A stretch of 64,000 nucleotides of DNA from Sphingopyxis sp. USTB-05 (GTDB lineage Bacteria > Pseudomonadota > Alphaproteobacteria > Sphingomonadales > Sphingomonadaceae), in assembly GCF_023822045.1 (NCBI RefSeq), contig NZ_CP084712.1, positions 4,213,001 through 4,277,000 on the forward strand, in the 5' to 3' direction. Below the pieces are notes generated by a model. It was given only the letters and a program-made list of their open reading frames with translations, searched no databases and was not told the DNA's origin. The first letter of the stretch is position 1. Every line of letters starts with the position of its first letter. The position numbers and the translations under genes are program-made. This document shows positions 1-9,258 of the stretch, piece after piece.

Positions 1-2383
1 TCGTCGTCACGGTGATGTCCGACGGGATCGGTTCGGAGCGGCCGATCACGGTGCCCTTTGCCCATTTATAATAGCCCGCGACCGAGATCAGCGTGTCCTG
101 CGACGCGTAAATTTCAAGGCTGGCATCGAGGTTCCATGCGCGCAGAGGCTTGAGGTTCGGGTTGCCGGTGGTCGCGTTGAAGATAATGTTGTCGACGCCC
201 GTGGCCGAGGTCGTCGGGTTGAGGTTGACCCCGGCGCCGAAGCTTTCGATCCCCGACCGCGCGATCGCGCGATAGGCGGCGAGGCGCAGCTTGACCTGCT
301 GCGACAGGTCAAAGGCGATGTTCGCCGACGGCAGGAAATAATCGTAACCGCCCTTGGCCTTGTTCGTCTGGAGCTGGCCCGCCGGGTCGACCCCGATCGA
401 ATAGGTGTCGCCGACGGTGTCGATCACGATGCGATACGGCTGGCGGAAACCGATCGAGGTGATGTCGGTCTTGACCCAGCGCAGGCCGACGTTGCCACTG
501 AACGGCACGCTGCCGGCGTCGGACGCGAAATTCGCCATCGCATAGGCGGCATAGATGCGTTCGGTAACGTCGATGTCGCTCGGGTCGCGGCCGTCTGCCG
601 GATAGGGCAGCGCGTCATCCGAACCGGCAAAGGTACGGAACAGGCAGTCATTGTCGAACGTCGCCCATTTGGTGACGTTCGTGCCCATGCCCCTCATATA
701 GCTGGTCGTCGTGAACGGCACGCGGCACTGCTGGTTCGCCTGTGTGATCAGCGCGGTCACCTGGGCGGGCGTGCCGGGAATCGTGTTGAGGTCGTTGTTG
801 CGCGCATTGTCGTTCGTGCGCTGGTGATCCGACACGCGCCCGCCGAATTTGATCCCGGTGATGAAGCCGTCGAGTTCGCGGTCGATGTCGAGCCGCGCCG
901 CCCAGATTCGGTCCTTGCGGTCGGTGACGAAGCGGTTGCGCGCATAGACGGCGTTGTTTGCGGTCGCGAGGAACAGGCTCGGGTCGGTGATGTCGAAATT
1001 GTCGAACGCGACGACGGGAACGACATCGTCGCCCTCATAGGTCAGCGTATAGCCGACGCGGCGCGTCGATCGCATGCGCGTCTGCTTCTGCGTCTCGGTC
1101 CGGTGGCTGTTCGAATAGGAGGCGTCGAACGCGACGTTCCAGCGGTCGGGCGACCAGATCAGGCTCAAACCGCCGCCCAGATATTCCTCGACGCGGCGGC
1201 GCGTTTCGAGCTGGTTTTCGAGGTTCGAATTGCCGCGATAGCTCATCAGCGCGCCGGGCGAATAGCCGTTGCTGCCATTGCCGATGATCAGCGGCTGAAT
1301 CCCGCGCAGCCCCTCGGTGATGCCCAGGACATTGCGATCCTCCAGGCTGTTGCGCTTTGAATATTGGCCGTCGAGCGAAATCTCGAAATCGGGCGACGGG
1401 CGCCACTGGATCGCCCCGATCAGGCCGTCGCGCACTTCGGAGGTCGTCTGGGTGCGGAAACTGCGCGACGAATTGGCGAAATAGGCATCGCCTCGCGTCT
1501 CTCCGACCACGACGGCGGGCGTACCGGCGCTGCGCGGGCCGGTGGCGAAGGTGCAATTCTGGTTCGCGCCGGCGCCCGTCTGCACTGCGGTCGTGCCAGT
1601 CAACTGGAAGGGATTGTTCGCCGAGGTATTACAGAGCTGGAAGGTCGCGTTGGCGTTATAATAATCTTCGGGCGCGGTCGTGTCCTGCCGCTGATAACCG
1701 ATCGAGATGCCGATATCGCCTAACCCCGTCGTGAATTGGTCGGTGTAGGAAAAATTGGCGCGATAGCCGAGCCCGTCGTGCTGATAGACGTCGTTGTCCT
1801 GCGGCTGGAAATCGCCGCGCACTTCGAACTGGATGCGGCGCTTGCCATAATCGAGCGGCTTCATCGACTTGAGCTCGATGACTCCGCCGACGCCGCCTTC
1901 GAGGAAGTCGGCACGCTGGGTCTTATAGACGAGCACGCCGTTGACGAGTTCGGACGGGAATTGCTGAAAGGCAACCGAACGGTCGGGACCCGCGGTCGAC
2001 ACCTCGCGGCCGTTGAAGGTCGAGAAGCTCAAGGTCGGGCCAAGGCCGCGCACCGACAGTTCGTTGGCGTTGCCCTTGAAGCGGTCGGCTGAGACGCCCA
2101 CGATGCGTTCGAGCGTATCGCCCACCGAATTGTCCGGCGTCGCGCCGATCTCGTCGCTGACGAGGCCGTCGACGACGACGTCGGCGGCGCGCTTGAATTC
2201 GATCGAACTGCGCTGCGTTGCGCGCGTGCCCGTCACCAGAATCTCATCGCCGCCATCGACCGCTGCGGGCTGTTCGCTTGCGATTTTTTCGGGCGCTTCC
2301 TGCGCCTGCGCCGGCAGGGCGGCGAACAGCGCGGCTGAGGCCAGTAGAGCTGCGCGGGTCGGCAAGGCCGATGGTGACTTCAT
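1..2383 (-). CDS. TonB-dependent receptor, partial (C-terminus beyond window edge)
   Basis: This is an outer-membrane receptor for energised uptake, probably of uronate oligosaccharides given its neighbours. The frame is open from ATG at 2383 to base 1, giving about 794 residues with the end missing. Residues 1-28 are a signal peptide ending AQAQ. A plug domain follows, with DEILVTGTRATQRSS near residue 48 and a region around ERIVGVSADRF and LSVRGLGP. The rest is a beta-barrel with many aromatic-ended strands. A purine-rich ribosome site (GGAGAGGGA) sits just before the start. The upstream region holds paired GntR-type sites and a LacI-type operator, the same arrangement as the second receptor at 53993. 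The family is certain; the ligand is inferred from context. Confidence 0.93.
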   Translation of the reverse strand, partial: MKSPSALPTRAALLASAALFAALPAQAQEAPEKIASEQPAAVDGGDEILVTGTRATQRSSIEFKRAADVVVDGLVSDEIGATPDNSVGDTLERIVGVSADRFKGNANELSVRGLGPTLSFSTFNGREVSTAGPDRSVAFQQFPSELVNGVLVYKTQRADFLEGGVGGVIELKSMKPLDYGKRRIQFEVRGDFQPQDNDVYQHDGLGYRANFSYTDQFTTGLGDIGISIGYQRQDTTAPEDYYNANATFQLCNTSANNPFQLTGTTAVQTGAGANQNCTFATGPRSAGTPAVVVGETRGDAYFANSSRSFRTQTTSEVRDGLIGAIQWRPSPDFEISLDGQYSKRNSLEDRNVLGITEGLRGIQPLIIGNGSNGYSPGALMSYRGNSNLENQLETRRRVEEYLGGGLSLIWSPDRWNVAFDASYSNSHRTETQKQTRMRSTRRVGYTLTYEGDDVVPVVAFDNFDITDPSLFLATANNAVYARNRFVTDRKDRIWAARLDIDRELDGFITGIKFGGRVSDHQRTNDNARNNDLNTIPGTPAQVTALITQANQQCRVPFTTTSYMRGMGTNVTKWATFDNDCLFRTFAGSDDALPYPADGRDPSDIDVTERIYAAYAMANFASDAGSVPFSGNVGLRWVKTDITSIGFRQPYRIVIDTVGDTYSIGVDPAGQLQTNKAKGGYDYFLPSANIAFDLSQQVKLRLAAYRAIARSGIESFGAGVNLNPTTSATGVDNIIFNATTGNPNLKPLRAWNLDASLEIYASQDTLISVAGYYKWAKGTVIGRSEPIPSDITVTT

Positions 2384-2429
2384 TTCCCTCTCCTTTTTGG
2401 CGCCGCCCCTGTTGGCGGCCCTGACCCGG

Positions 2430-2445
2430 TTGATACCGGTGTCAA
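2430..2445 (-). promoter_or_regulatory. LacI-type operator (site A) of receptor 1
   Basis: The 16-bp near-palindrome reads TTGACACCGGTATCAA on the minus strand. It shares TGACACCGGT with sites at 6215, 53849 and 59528. It lies about 47 bp upstream of the receptor start, just after a TAAAAT box that could serve as a -10 element, so a bound repressor would cover the transcription start. The LacI protein at 58369-59424 is the likely ligand (inference). Confidence 0.75.
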
Positions 2446-2451
2446 TTTTAG

Positions 2452-2481
2452 ATGTAATACAACTTGCGAAATGTATTACAA
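2452..2481 (-). promoter_or_regulatory. Paired GntR/FCD-type sites upstream of receptor 1
   Basis: Two near-identical sites, ATGTAATACAA (2452-2462) and ATGTATTACAA (2471-2481), lie 19 bp apart and upstream of the LacI-type operator. Both contain the palindrome TGTAnTACA and fit all but the first base of the known GntR/FCD family form TnGTnnnACnA. The GntR gene at 8453 is the obvious candidate regulator (inference). Confidence 0.65.
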
Positions 2482-2524
2482 CTTTGAGAGGGTAAGTCAA
2501 TCGCCCGCGATGCAAAGCGGGAAT

Positions 2525-2548
2525 GGGCCGATCAGGTTGGATCGGCCC
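2525..2548 (-). terminator. Stem-loop after the GH3-GH105 operon
   Basis: A 9-bp perfect stem (GGGCCGATC / GATCGGCCC) with a 6-base loop lies just downstream of the GH105 stop. No strong T-run follows it, so it may slow or process the transcript rather than act as a classical intrinsic terminator. It separates the hydrolase operon from the receptor promoter in the same direction. Confidence 0.45.
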
Positions 2549-2556
2549 GTTTCATA

Positions 2557-3708
2557 TCAACGCTTTACGCGCCTTTTCGACAGGTCGTACATTGCAGTGC
2601 CGGCGAGCAGATAGGCGCCGCTGCCGTAAAATTGCGTTTCCTTCGCGGACACGCTGTCGGGGCGATCGCCGACCTGCTGGACCCAGCCGAGCATCCCGTC
2701 GGGTTGCACGGCGCGCTGCAATGCATCCCATCCGCGCACGGCCGAAGGCTCGTATGTCGTGCGGTCGAGCAGGCCGTTGTCGACGCCCCATGCAAAGGCA
2801 TAGGTGAAAAAGGCGGTGCCGCTCGATTCGGGCGGTGTGCCGGGGTCGTTGTCGAGCAGCGACGCGGGCCAATAGCCGTCGGCCTTTTGCAGCGTGACGA
2901 GTTTCGCCGCCATGTCCTTGAACAATTTTTCGTAATAGGGACGCTGCGGATCCTTCTTGTCCAGCACCTGCAGCACGCGGACGAGGCCTCCCATCACCCA
3001 GCCGTTGCCGCGACTCCAGAACAGCTTGCGTCCCTTGGCGTCGCGCATGTCGAAAAAGCGGCTGTCGCGGAAATAGAGCTGTTCCGACGGGTCGAAAAGA
3101 TAGTCGGTGGTGGCCTTCCATTCCTCGTGCACGAAATCGGCGTAACGTTTGTCGCCCGTCGCCTTGGCTAGGCGCAGCATCGTCGGCGGTGCCATGAACA
3201 GGGCATCGCACCAGCACCAGCGGTCGGTGCATTTCGACGTTCCCTTGCCCGGCGCGACCGGAATGAATTCGAGGCTGATCGTCGGGCGATTGGCGAGGAC
3301 ATGGTCGAAATAGGCGCGCATCGGGGCGATCGCCTTCTTGCCCTCGCCATTCTGCGCCGCCCACAGCCACGCCTGCCCGATCAACTGATCGTCGGCGTGA
3401 AAGGGCAGGTCGCCCATCTGCCATTTTTCGGCGCGGCCGAGGTCAAGGAGCGGCTTTGCATAAGCCTTGTCGCGGCTTGCGAGTTCGGTGAGTGCGATCC
3501 AGAAGGTAGCCTGTTGCCAGTCGCGTACTTCCTGCACGCTTTTGCGCGCGGCGGGCATCGTCGCCCAGTTGGTCCGGTTTGCGAGCTGCCAATCGGCGAC
3601 GCGGCGCGTCTGCGCCAGGATTGCGGCGGGCCGCGGCATCACAGGCTCGGCGGGCGCCATCGCGGCGGCGGGGGCGGTCATCATCAGGGCAAAGAGGCTC
3701 AGCGACAT
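2557..3708 (-). CDS. GH105/GH88-type unsaturated glucuronyl/galacturonyl hydrolase
   Basis: The 383-residue (alpha/alpha)6-barrel enzyme of the GH105/GH88 group would remove the 4,5-unsaturated uronic acid left at the non-reducing end of lyase products. An N-terminal signal segment (MSLSLFALMMTAPAAAMA) suggests export. Acidic residues typical of the family are seen at D106/D107 (HADDQLIGQAW) and D168 (CDALFMAPP), followed by WSRGNGWVMGG around 231-241, the usual substrate-cleft segment. Its ATG overlaps the end of the GH3 gene by 10 bp, so the two are probably translationally coupled. Its product would feed KduI. GH105 acting on rhamnogalacturonan, ulvan or glucuronan fragments cannot be told apart from sequence. 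Confidence 0.88.
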   Translation of the reverse strand: MSLSLFALMMTAPAAAMAPAEPVMPRPAAILAQTRRVADWQLANRTNWATMPAARKSVQEVRDWQQATFWIALTELASRDKAYAKPLLDLGRAEKWQMGDLPFHADDQLIGQAWLWAAQNGEGKKAIAPMRAYFDHVLANRPTISLEFIPVAPGKGTSKCTDRWCWCDALFMAPPTMLRLAKATGDKRYADFVHEEWKATTDYLFDPSEQLYFRDSRFFDMRDAKGRKLFWSRGNGWVMGGLVRVLQVLDKKDPQRPYYEKLFKDMAAKLVTLQKADGYWPASLLDNDPGTPPESSGTAFFTYAFAWGVDNGLLDRTTYEPSAVRGWDALQRAVQPDGMLGWVQQVGDRPDSVSAKETQFYGSGAYLLAGTAMYDLSKRRVKR

Positions 3709-6176
3709 GGCGTTTCCTTTACGGGCGTGAGGGCGATCGACGAGAGGGTGAGGCGCATCGGCGCGCTCGATGACAGCGCGAAGGGCGCTGTGACATGGTC
3801 GAGCCGCGCGCCGGACAGGCAGGAAAGCGGGATCGTCAGCGTCTGCCAGCCCTGGCCAGCGATCACGGCGAGGCGAGGGCTGATGTCGAGCCGCGCGGTG
3901 CAGCCGGGACCGCAGCGCAGTTCAAGCGTCGCGGGGGCGGTCGGCGCCTGATCGACCTTGAGGTCGATGGACAGCGCGATCGGCCCCACGCCCGACAGGT
4001 CGGCGGCGCGCGCGTTGGCGACGATCAATGTTCCGCGCGCCTTGCCCGACCAGTCGATCTCGCGCGCATCCTCCTGCGCGTCGCGGTCGACCGGGCGCAC
4101 CGCGATCGCGCCATTGTCCGCCGCGCCGCTGATCGCCTGCGGACTGTCGTTGGCGCCGTCGATTTGCAGCAGGCGTGTGCCGACCCCGCGTCCGCGCGCG
4201 AATATCGGCCCGGTGAGCGATTGTTCGACGATGATAGCGGGGTCTACGGAGAGCGCGGCGGCAGCGGCGCGGTCAGCGAGTTTCAGTCCGAAGCCGAAAG
4301 GATAAAGCGGCTTGTAATCCGGATCGCCGACGTTGAGCGGCGCACCCTTGGCGTCGGCGGGCCATGAGAAGGGGAGTTTTCCCTTGAAATCGGCCTTGCC
4401 GAACAGGACGTCGGCGACCCCGTCGCCTTCCGATCCCGGCAGCCATGCCGCGACAAAGGCGTCGGCTGCATTGATGTGGCGATTGACCCACAGCGGGCGG
4501 CCCGAGAGGAAGACGGCGACGACTGGAATACCGTCCGTTTTCAGTCGTTTCATGATGCCGAGATTATCGTGCGTGTCGTCGAAATAGAGGTCGGCGCGGT
4601 CGCCCTGAAATTCGGCATAGGGATCTTCGCCGAAGACGATGATCGCGGCGTCGGGCTTCGCCGTGTAGCGACCGTCGACCGCCAGCTCCGCGGTGCCGCC
4701 ACCGGCGATCATCGCTTCATGCACCCCGGCGAAGATCGAGGTCGCGCCGGGAAAATGTTCGGGACGCGTGCCGGTGCCCTGCCAGGTCAGCGTCCAGCCC
4801 CCTGACTGCTTGGCGACATTGTCGGCGCCGTCGCCCGCGACAAGGATGCGCGCGCTGGACTTGAGCGGGAGCACGCCATCATTCTTCAACAGGACCAGCG
4901 ATTCTTGAACGGCTTGCCGCGCGACCGCGCGGTGATCGGGCGCGCCGAGCAATTCGTAGCGGCCGGCATAGGGCCGCATCGACGGCTTGCCCGCTTCGAA
5001 CAGACCGGCGCGCAGCTTGACGCGCAATATGCGGCGCACTGCGTCGTCGAGCCGCGTCATCGACAGCTTTCCCGACCGCGCGGCGGCGAGCGTCGAGGCA
5101 TAAAGACCCTTCCAGCTTGCGGGCCCCATATACATGTCGAGCCCCGCCGCGATCGATGCGGGACAATCGGTGGGCGAGCAGCCCGGCACTTTCGCATGGC
5201 CGTCCCAGTCGCCGACGACGAGCCCGTCGAACCCCCAGCGCTGCTTGAGCACACGCGTCAGAAGGCTGGCGTTGCCGTGCATCTTGACGCCATTCCATCC
5301 CGAGAAGCTTGCCATCACGCTTTGGACATCGGCCCCCAGCGCGGCGACATAGGCGGGCGCATGAAGGCGGACCAGTTCCGCTTCGTCGATCCGGGCATCG
5401 CCGCGGTCGCGACCGTCCGCCGTGCCGCCGTCGGCAAGGAAATGCTTGGCGGTGGCGATGATATGCGGACCTCTCAGCCAGTCCTTGTCGCCGCGGCGTC
5501 CCTGAATGCCGTGGACGAGCGCGGCGGCGTAGCTCGTCGCGATCGCCGGGTCCTCGCCAAAGCTTTCATAGGTGCGCCCCCACCGGTCGTCGCGTGCGAC
5601 CGCGATCGTGGGCGCGAAAGTCCAGTCGAGCCCGGTGACGCGCATCTCGATCGCCGTTGCCTGCCCGATCTTCTCCATCAGTGCGGGATTTCGCGCCGCG
5701 CCGAGGCCAATATTGTGCGGAAACAGCGTCGCGCCGACGATATTGTTGTGACCATGGACAGCGTCCGACCCCCACATCACCGGGATGCGCGGCAGCGTGC
5801 CGTTCGGGCGCATCGATGCGTCATAATAGGCATCGGCGGCCGCGACCCATGCCGACGCGGGGCCGAATTCGTCGCCGCCGGGCGACGAACTGCCGCCGTT
5901 GAGAATCGATCCGAGGTGATATTGCGCGACATCGTCGGGGGTCGTGCTGCCGATATCGCCCTGAATGATCTGCCCAACCTTCTGTTCGAGCGACATTGCC
6001 GCGATCAACGCGTCGATTCGCGTCTCGATCGCCGGATCGGCGGTGCGTGCGGTTATCGCGGGCCATAGGTCAGGATGCGCCGTGCCCGCCGTGTCGGCGG
6101 CAGCGGATGCCGGAGCCGCGAACAACGCGGCAGCGGACAGGCTGGCCACGGCCAAGGCGCGCCAGGCGCTTCGCAT
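3699..6176 (-). CDS. Glycoside hydrolase family 3 (beta-glucosidase/exo-glycosidase)
   Basis: The 825-residue secreted or periplasmic GH3 enzyme releases terminal beta-linked sugars. The ATG at 6176 gives a clear signal peptide (MRSAWRALAVASLSAAALFAAPASA) and has a GGGAGAGGG ribosome site. An in-frame upstream start at 6230 would overlap the operator and is unlikely. The N-terminal TIM barrel carries IIATAKHFLADG and the nucleophile motif GLVVGDWDGH (Asp about 323). The C-terminal half has the alpha/beta sandwich and a further beta-rich region. It is first in an operon with GH105 and diverges from manD. The linkage specificity is unknown; beta-glucosidase, beta-xylosidase or beta-glucuronidase-like activity are all possible. 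Confidence 0.9.
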   Translation of the reverse strand: MRSAWRALAVASLSAAALFAAPASAAADTAGTAHPDLWPAITARTADPAIETRIDALIAAMSLEQKVGQIIQGDIGSTTPDDVAQYHLGSILNGGSSSPGGDEFGPASAWVAAADAYYDASMRPNGTLPRIPVMWGSDAVHGHNNIVGATLFPHNIGLGAARNPALMEKIGQATAIEMRVTGLDWTFAPTIAVARDDRWGRTYESFGEDPAIATSYAAALVHGIQGRRGDKDWLRGPHIIATAKHFLADGGTADGRDRGDARIDEAELVRLHAPAYVAALGADVQSVMASFSGWNGVKMHGNASLLTRVLKQRWGFDGLVVGDWDGHAKVPGCSPTDCPASIAAGLDMYMGPASWKGLYASTLAAARSGKLSMTRLDDAVRRILRVKLRAGLFEAGKPSMRPYAGRYELLGAPDHRAVARQAVQESLVLLKNDGVLPLKSSARILVAGDGADNVAKQSGGWTLTWQGTGTRPEHFPGATSIFAGVHEAMIAGGGTAELAVDGRYTAKPDAAIIVFGEDPYAEFQGDRADLYFDDTHDNLGIMKRLKTDGIPVVAVFLSGRPLWVNRHINAADAFVAAWLPGSEGDGVADVLFGKADFKGKLPFSWPADAKGAPLNVGDPDYKPLYPFGFGLKLADRAAAAALSVDPAIIVEQSLTGPIFARGRGVGTRLLQIDGANDSPQAISGAADNGAIAVRPVDRDAQEDAREIDWSGKARGTLIVANARAADLSGVGPIALSIDLKVDQAPTAPATLELRCGPGCTARLDISPRLAVIAGQGWQTLTIPLSCLSGARLDHVTAPFALSSSAPMRLTLSSIALTPVKETPCR

Positions 6177-6214
6177 CACTTCACCCTCTCCCTCGACCTG
6201 TCCGGCTTTTCGTC

Positions 6215-6230
6215 TTGACACCGGTGACAT
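6215..6230 (-). promoter_or_regulatory. LacI-type operator (site B) between GH3 and manD
   Basis: TTGACACCGGTGACAT lies between the divergent GH3 and manD genes, nearer GH3. It shares the TGACACCGGT core with the three other sites. It sits over the predicted GH3 transcription start, as expected for a repressor site. Confidence 0.75.
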
Positions 6231-6258
6231 ATGTCTTTCCTTTTGGATCGAGTGTCAA
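6229..6258 (-). promoter_or_regulatory. Probable sigma-70 promoter of GH3-GH105
   Basis: On the minus strand a perfect TTGACA -35 box (6258-6253) is followed after 18 bp by a weak ACATAT -10 (6234-6229). The predicted start falls inside the LacI-type operator at 6215-6230. Confidence 0.45.
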
Positions 6259-6263
6259 TAAGG

Positions 6264-6274
6264 TTGTCACACAA
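6264..6274. promoter_or_regulatory. GntR/FCD-type site between GH3 and manD
   Basis: TTGTCACACAA fits the GntR/FCD consensus TnGTnnnACnA completely. It lies 38 bp before the manD start and upstream of the GH3 promoter, so it could control both directions. Confidence 0.6.
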
Positions 6275-6302
6275 CTAGGCTATTTGGCGGTGAGGGGATA
6301 GA

Positions 6303-7514
6303 ATGCCGAAGATCGTGTCAGCCCGGGTGATTTTGACCTCGCCGGGCCGCAATTTCACGACGCTGAAGATCGAATGCGACGACGGGACGACCGGTGTCGG
6401 TGATGCGACGCTCAACGGCCGCGAGCTCGCGGTCGCGGCCTATCTGTCCGAACATGTCGTCCCCTGCCTCATTGGGCGCGACGCGCACCGGATCGAGGAT
6501 ATCTGGCAATATCTCTACAAGGGTGCCTATTGGCGGCGCGGGCCGGTGACGATGGCGTCGATCGCCGCGGTCGACATGGCGTTGTGGGATATCAAGGGCA
6601 AGGTCGCGGGCCTGCCGGTGTACCAGCTGCTCGGCGGCGCGGCGCGCGAGGGCTGCATGGTCTATGGCCATGCCAACGGAACGACGATCGAGGACACGAT
6701 CGAGGCGGCGCTCGACTATCAGCGCCAGGGTTACAAGGCGATCCGCCTGCAATGCGGCGTGCCCGGAATGGCGTCGACCTATGGCGTAAGCAACGATCGC
6801 TATTTTTACGAGCCCGCGGACAATGACCTGCCGACCGAAAATATCTGGTCGACGGCGAAATATATGCGCGTCGTCCCCGAACTCTTTGCGGCGGCGCGTG
6901 AGGCGCTGGGCTGGGACGTCCATCTGCTCCACGATGTCCATCACCGGCTGACCCCGATCGAAGCGGCACGGCTCGGCAAGGATCTTGAGCCGTACCGTCC
7001 TTTCTGGATCGAGGATGCCACGCCTGCCGAGGATCAGGACGCCTTTCGCCTGATCCGCCAGCATACGACGACGCCGCTCGCGGTGGGCGAGATTTTCTCG
7101 TCGATCTGGGATTGCAAAGCGCTGATCGAAAACCGGCTGATCGACTATATTCGTGCAACGGTGCTTCACGCGGGCGGGATCACGCATATGCGCCAGATCG
7201 CCTCGCTCGCCGACCTTTATCAGGTTCGCACCGGCTGCCACGGCGCGACCGATCTGTCGCCGGTGACAATGGCGGCAGCGCTGCATTTGGGGCTGTCGAT
7301 CCCCAATTTCGGCGTTCAGGAATATATGCGCCATACGACCGAAACCGATGCGGTCTTCCCGCACGCATATAGTTTCGCGGACGGCATGCTCCATCCCGGC
7401 GACGCGCCGGGGCTGGGGGTCGACATCGACGAGGCGCTCGCCGAAACCTTTCCCTACGCTCGCGCCTATTTGCCGGTGAACCGGCTCGAGGACGGCACGA
7501 TGTGGAGCTGGTGA
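6303..7514 (+). CDS. manD: D-mannonate dehydratase (enolase superfamily, ManD/RspA type)
   Basis: The 403-residue enzyme dehydrates D-mannonate to 2-keto-3-deoxy-D-gluconate in D-glucuronate catabolism. Residues matching those known in the Novosphingobium aromaticivorans enzyme are all present with an offset of one: R148 and Y160 for catalysis, D211, E237 and E263 for Mg2+, H213 and H313, and the C-terminal MWSW. This set marks the high-activity ManD class rather than the low-activity RspA paralogues, going by published family knowledge. It starts the rightward operon manD-DUF4861 (1-bp overlap), with gntR 33 bp further on. Its product is the substrate of KdgK, encoded 55 kb away. Glucuronate isomerase and fructuronate reductase are not in the window. 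Confidence 0.95.
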   Translation: MPKIVSARVILTSPGRNFTTLKIECDDGTTGVGDATLNGRELAVAAYLSEHVVPCLIGRDAHRIEDIWQYLYKGAYWRRGPVTMASIAAVDMALWDIKGKVAGLPVYQLLGGAAREGCMVYGHANGTTIEDTIEAALDYQRQGYKAIRLQCGVPGMASTYGVSNDRYFYEPADNDLPTENIWSTAKYMRVVPELFAAAREALGWDVHLLHDVHHRLTPIEAARLGKDLEPYRPFWIEDATPAEDQDAFRLIRQHTTTPLAVGEIFSSIWDCKALIENRLIDYIRATVLHAGGITHMRQIASLADLYQVRTGCHGATDLSPVTMAAALHLGLSIPNFGVQEYMRHTTETDAVFPHAYSFADGMLHPGDAPGLGVDIDEALAETFPYARAYLPVNRLEDGTMWSW

Positions 7515-8419
7515 TGCGGCCGGCCTTGCTCGCGCTTGCCCTGCTGGTCATGCCGGCCGCGGCGCAGGAGCATACGCCGCTTCGCCCCGCCACAGCGCAG
7601 GAGCAGAAAGCGCGCGCGGCGGTTGTGGTCGCCGATTACCGCTTCGACGACCTGCTCTGGGAAAACGACCGGATCGCGCACCGCATTTATGGCCGCGCGC
7701 TTGAGCGGGCTGAGCCGCCCTCGTCATCGGGGATCGACGCATGGGGAAAGCGCGTCCGCTGGCCGTTCATGGACCGTCAGCTCCGCACGGGCGATCAGCA
7801 CGCCGACCATGGCGAGGGGATCGACTTCTATAATGTCGGCACTGGGCGCGGTATCGGTGGGCTCGGCATCTGGTACGACAACAAGCTTTGGACCTCGCGG
7901 AACTATGTGCGGCCGAATATCTTGCAATCGGGCCCCGAGGTCGCCGACTTTACCGTTGATTATGACCCCTGGCCCGTCGATACGCTGCGCAGCGTGAGCG
8001 AGACGCGGCGCTTCACTTTGCCCGCGGGGACGAATTTTACGCGGATGACCTCGACGATCGCGTCGAGCAGCGAGGCGGAGCTGATCGTCGGGATCGGTAT
8101 TTCGAAACGGCCTATCAATGGAAGCAAGCTGGGCACGATCAGAAAGGATAGCGCGAATGCACGCATGAGCTGGTGGGGCCCTGCCGAGGGCGACGGCGAT
8201 AGCGGAAAGGGCCGAATGGCGGCGGCGGTGATTGTCGACCCGGCCGTTTTTGTAGGCTTTGTCGAGGATGCCGACAATTATCTGGTCCTCGTTCGCGTGC
8301 AGCCGGGAAGGGCCTTTGTCTATTACAGCGGCGCGGCGTGGGATCGCGGGGGTGATTTTGCGAGCGAGGACGCGTGGAATAGCTATGTCGATACGCAGCG
8401 GCCCGATTTCCGGCCCTAG
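7514..8419 (+). CDS. Secreted DUF4861-family protein
   Basis: The 301-residue protein has a signal peptide ([19 protein letters not shown]). Its start codon overlaps the manD stop as TGATG; an in-frame GTG at 7502 is less likely. It resembles the DUF4861 family: DDLLWENDRIAHRIYG, then HADHGEGIDFYNVGTGRG and GGLGIWYDNKLW. DUF4861 proteins occur in polysaccharide-utilisation loci beside GH105 enzymes, but I know of no settled activity. Conserved His/Asp/Glu in the DHGEG segment could be catalytic or bind sugar. Coupling to manD argues for a role in uronic-acid polymer breakdown in the periplasm. I do not assign a reaction. Confidence 0.8.
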   Translation: MRPALLALALLVMPAAAQEHTPLRPATAQEQKARAAVVVADYRFDDLLWENDRIAHRIYGRALERAEPPSSSGIDAWGKRVRWPFMDRQLRTGDQHADHGEGIDFYNVGTGRGIGGLGIWYDNKLWTSRNYVRPNILQSGPEVADFTVDYDPWPVDTLRSVSETRRFTLPAGTNFTRMTSTIASSSEAELIVGIGISKRPINGSKLGTIRKDSANARMSWWGPAEGDGDSGKGRMAAAVIVDPAVFVGFVEDADNYLVLVRVQPGRAFVYYSGAAWDRGGDFASEDAWNSYVDTQRPDFRP

Positions 8420-8452
8420 CCAGTTCTGCGGCGCAATGATAACGCAGCATCC

Positions 8453-9160
8453 ATGGCGGTAACCAAGGCGGCGTCGCTGGCGGACGATCTGGTCCAGCGC
8501 TTCGAGGAACAGATCGAAACGGGCGAAATGCCCGTCGGATCGCGTTTCCCGACCGAAAAAGAAATCACAGAGACGTTCGGCGTCAGCCGCACCGTCGTGC
8601 GCGAAGCCTATTCACGCCTCGCGGCCCGCGGCCTGCTCGTGTCGCGGCGGGGGTCGGGCGCCTATGTTCCCGACGGTGCGCAATATCGCGCGTTTCAGGT
8701 CACCGCCGAGGAAATCGGCGAAATCGAAGATGTTTTGAAGCTGCTGGAAATGCGCATGGGGTTCGAGGCCGAAATGGCCGACCTTGCCGCGCGCCGCCGC
8801 ACCGATGCCGACCTGGCTGCGCTGCGCCGTGCACTCGACGCGATGGAAGAAAGCAGCGATGTCGACGCCTCGGTCGCTGCCGATGCGGCGTTTCATGCGG
8901 CGATCGCGAGCGCTACCGGCAATTCCTATTTCCTGCGCTTCACCCAGTTTCTCGGCGTGCGCCTCGTTCCGTCGCGGCGGCTCTATCTGCAGGGCGATGA
9001 TCCGGTTCAGCATCAACGCTATGCCCATACGATCAACCGGGACCATGAAGCGATCGTCGTCGCCATCGAGGCGGGCGACCCCGTCGCGGCACGTCGCGCA
9101 GCGCGCCGGCACATCGAAAAGTCGATCCTGCGTTATCGGACGCTCAAGGAAAGCCGTTAA
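8453..9160 (+). CDS. GntR-family regulator with FCD domain (UxuR/ExuR-like)
   Basis: The 235-residue transcription regulator has an N-terminal winged helix at about residues 8-75 (FPTEKEITETFGVSRTVVREAYSRLAARGL). An all-helical FCD effector domain follows, with the metal/ligand residues D144, H148, H198 and H220. FadR-group proteins of this type in uronate clusters respond to uronates such as fructuronate. Sites of the family form TnGTnnnACnA occur at receptor 1, GH3/manD and receptor 2, but not in front of this gene. It lies 33 bp after the DUF4861 gene and is probably cotranscribed with manD. The effector and the sign of control are inferred. Confidence 0.88.
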   Translation: MAVTKAASLADDLVQRFEEQIETGEMPVGSRFPTEKEITETFGVSRTVVREAYSRLAARGLLVSRRGSGAYVPDGAQYRAFQVTAEEIGEIEDVLKLLEMRMGFEAEMADLAARRRTDADLAALRRALDAMEESSDVDASVAADAAFHAAIASATGNSYFLRFTQFLGVRLVPSRRLYLQGDDPVQHQRYAHTINRDHEAIVVAIEAGDPVAARRAARRHIEKSILRYRTLKESR

Positions 9161-9258
9161 GTTAACTCGCCTGTGGCTGGCCGAAACGCGCGACACCGGT
9201 GGCCGGGAATGAGGCAGGCAGGAAATTAGGCGGCTAGTGACCTTGATTTCGACTCGTG

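Noticed and set aside
4905..6068. A 387-residue open frame on the plus strand within the GH3 gene
   Set aside because: It lies antisense to a well-recognised glycosidase, with no ribosome site or family signature.
9191..9204. A fifth LacI-like sequence CGACACCGGTGGCC
   Set aside because: It shares only the central GACACCGGT, lacks the flanking TT and ACCA, and lies after the gntR gene rather than at a uronate promoter. It is probably chance.
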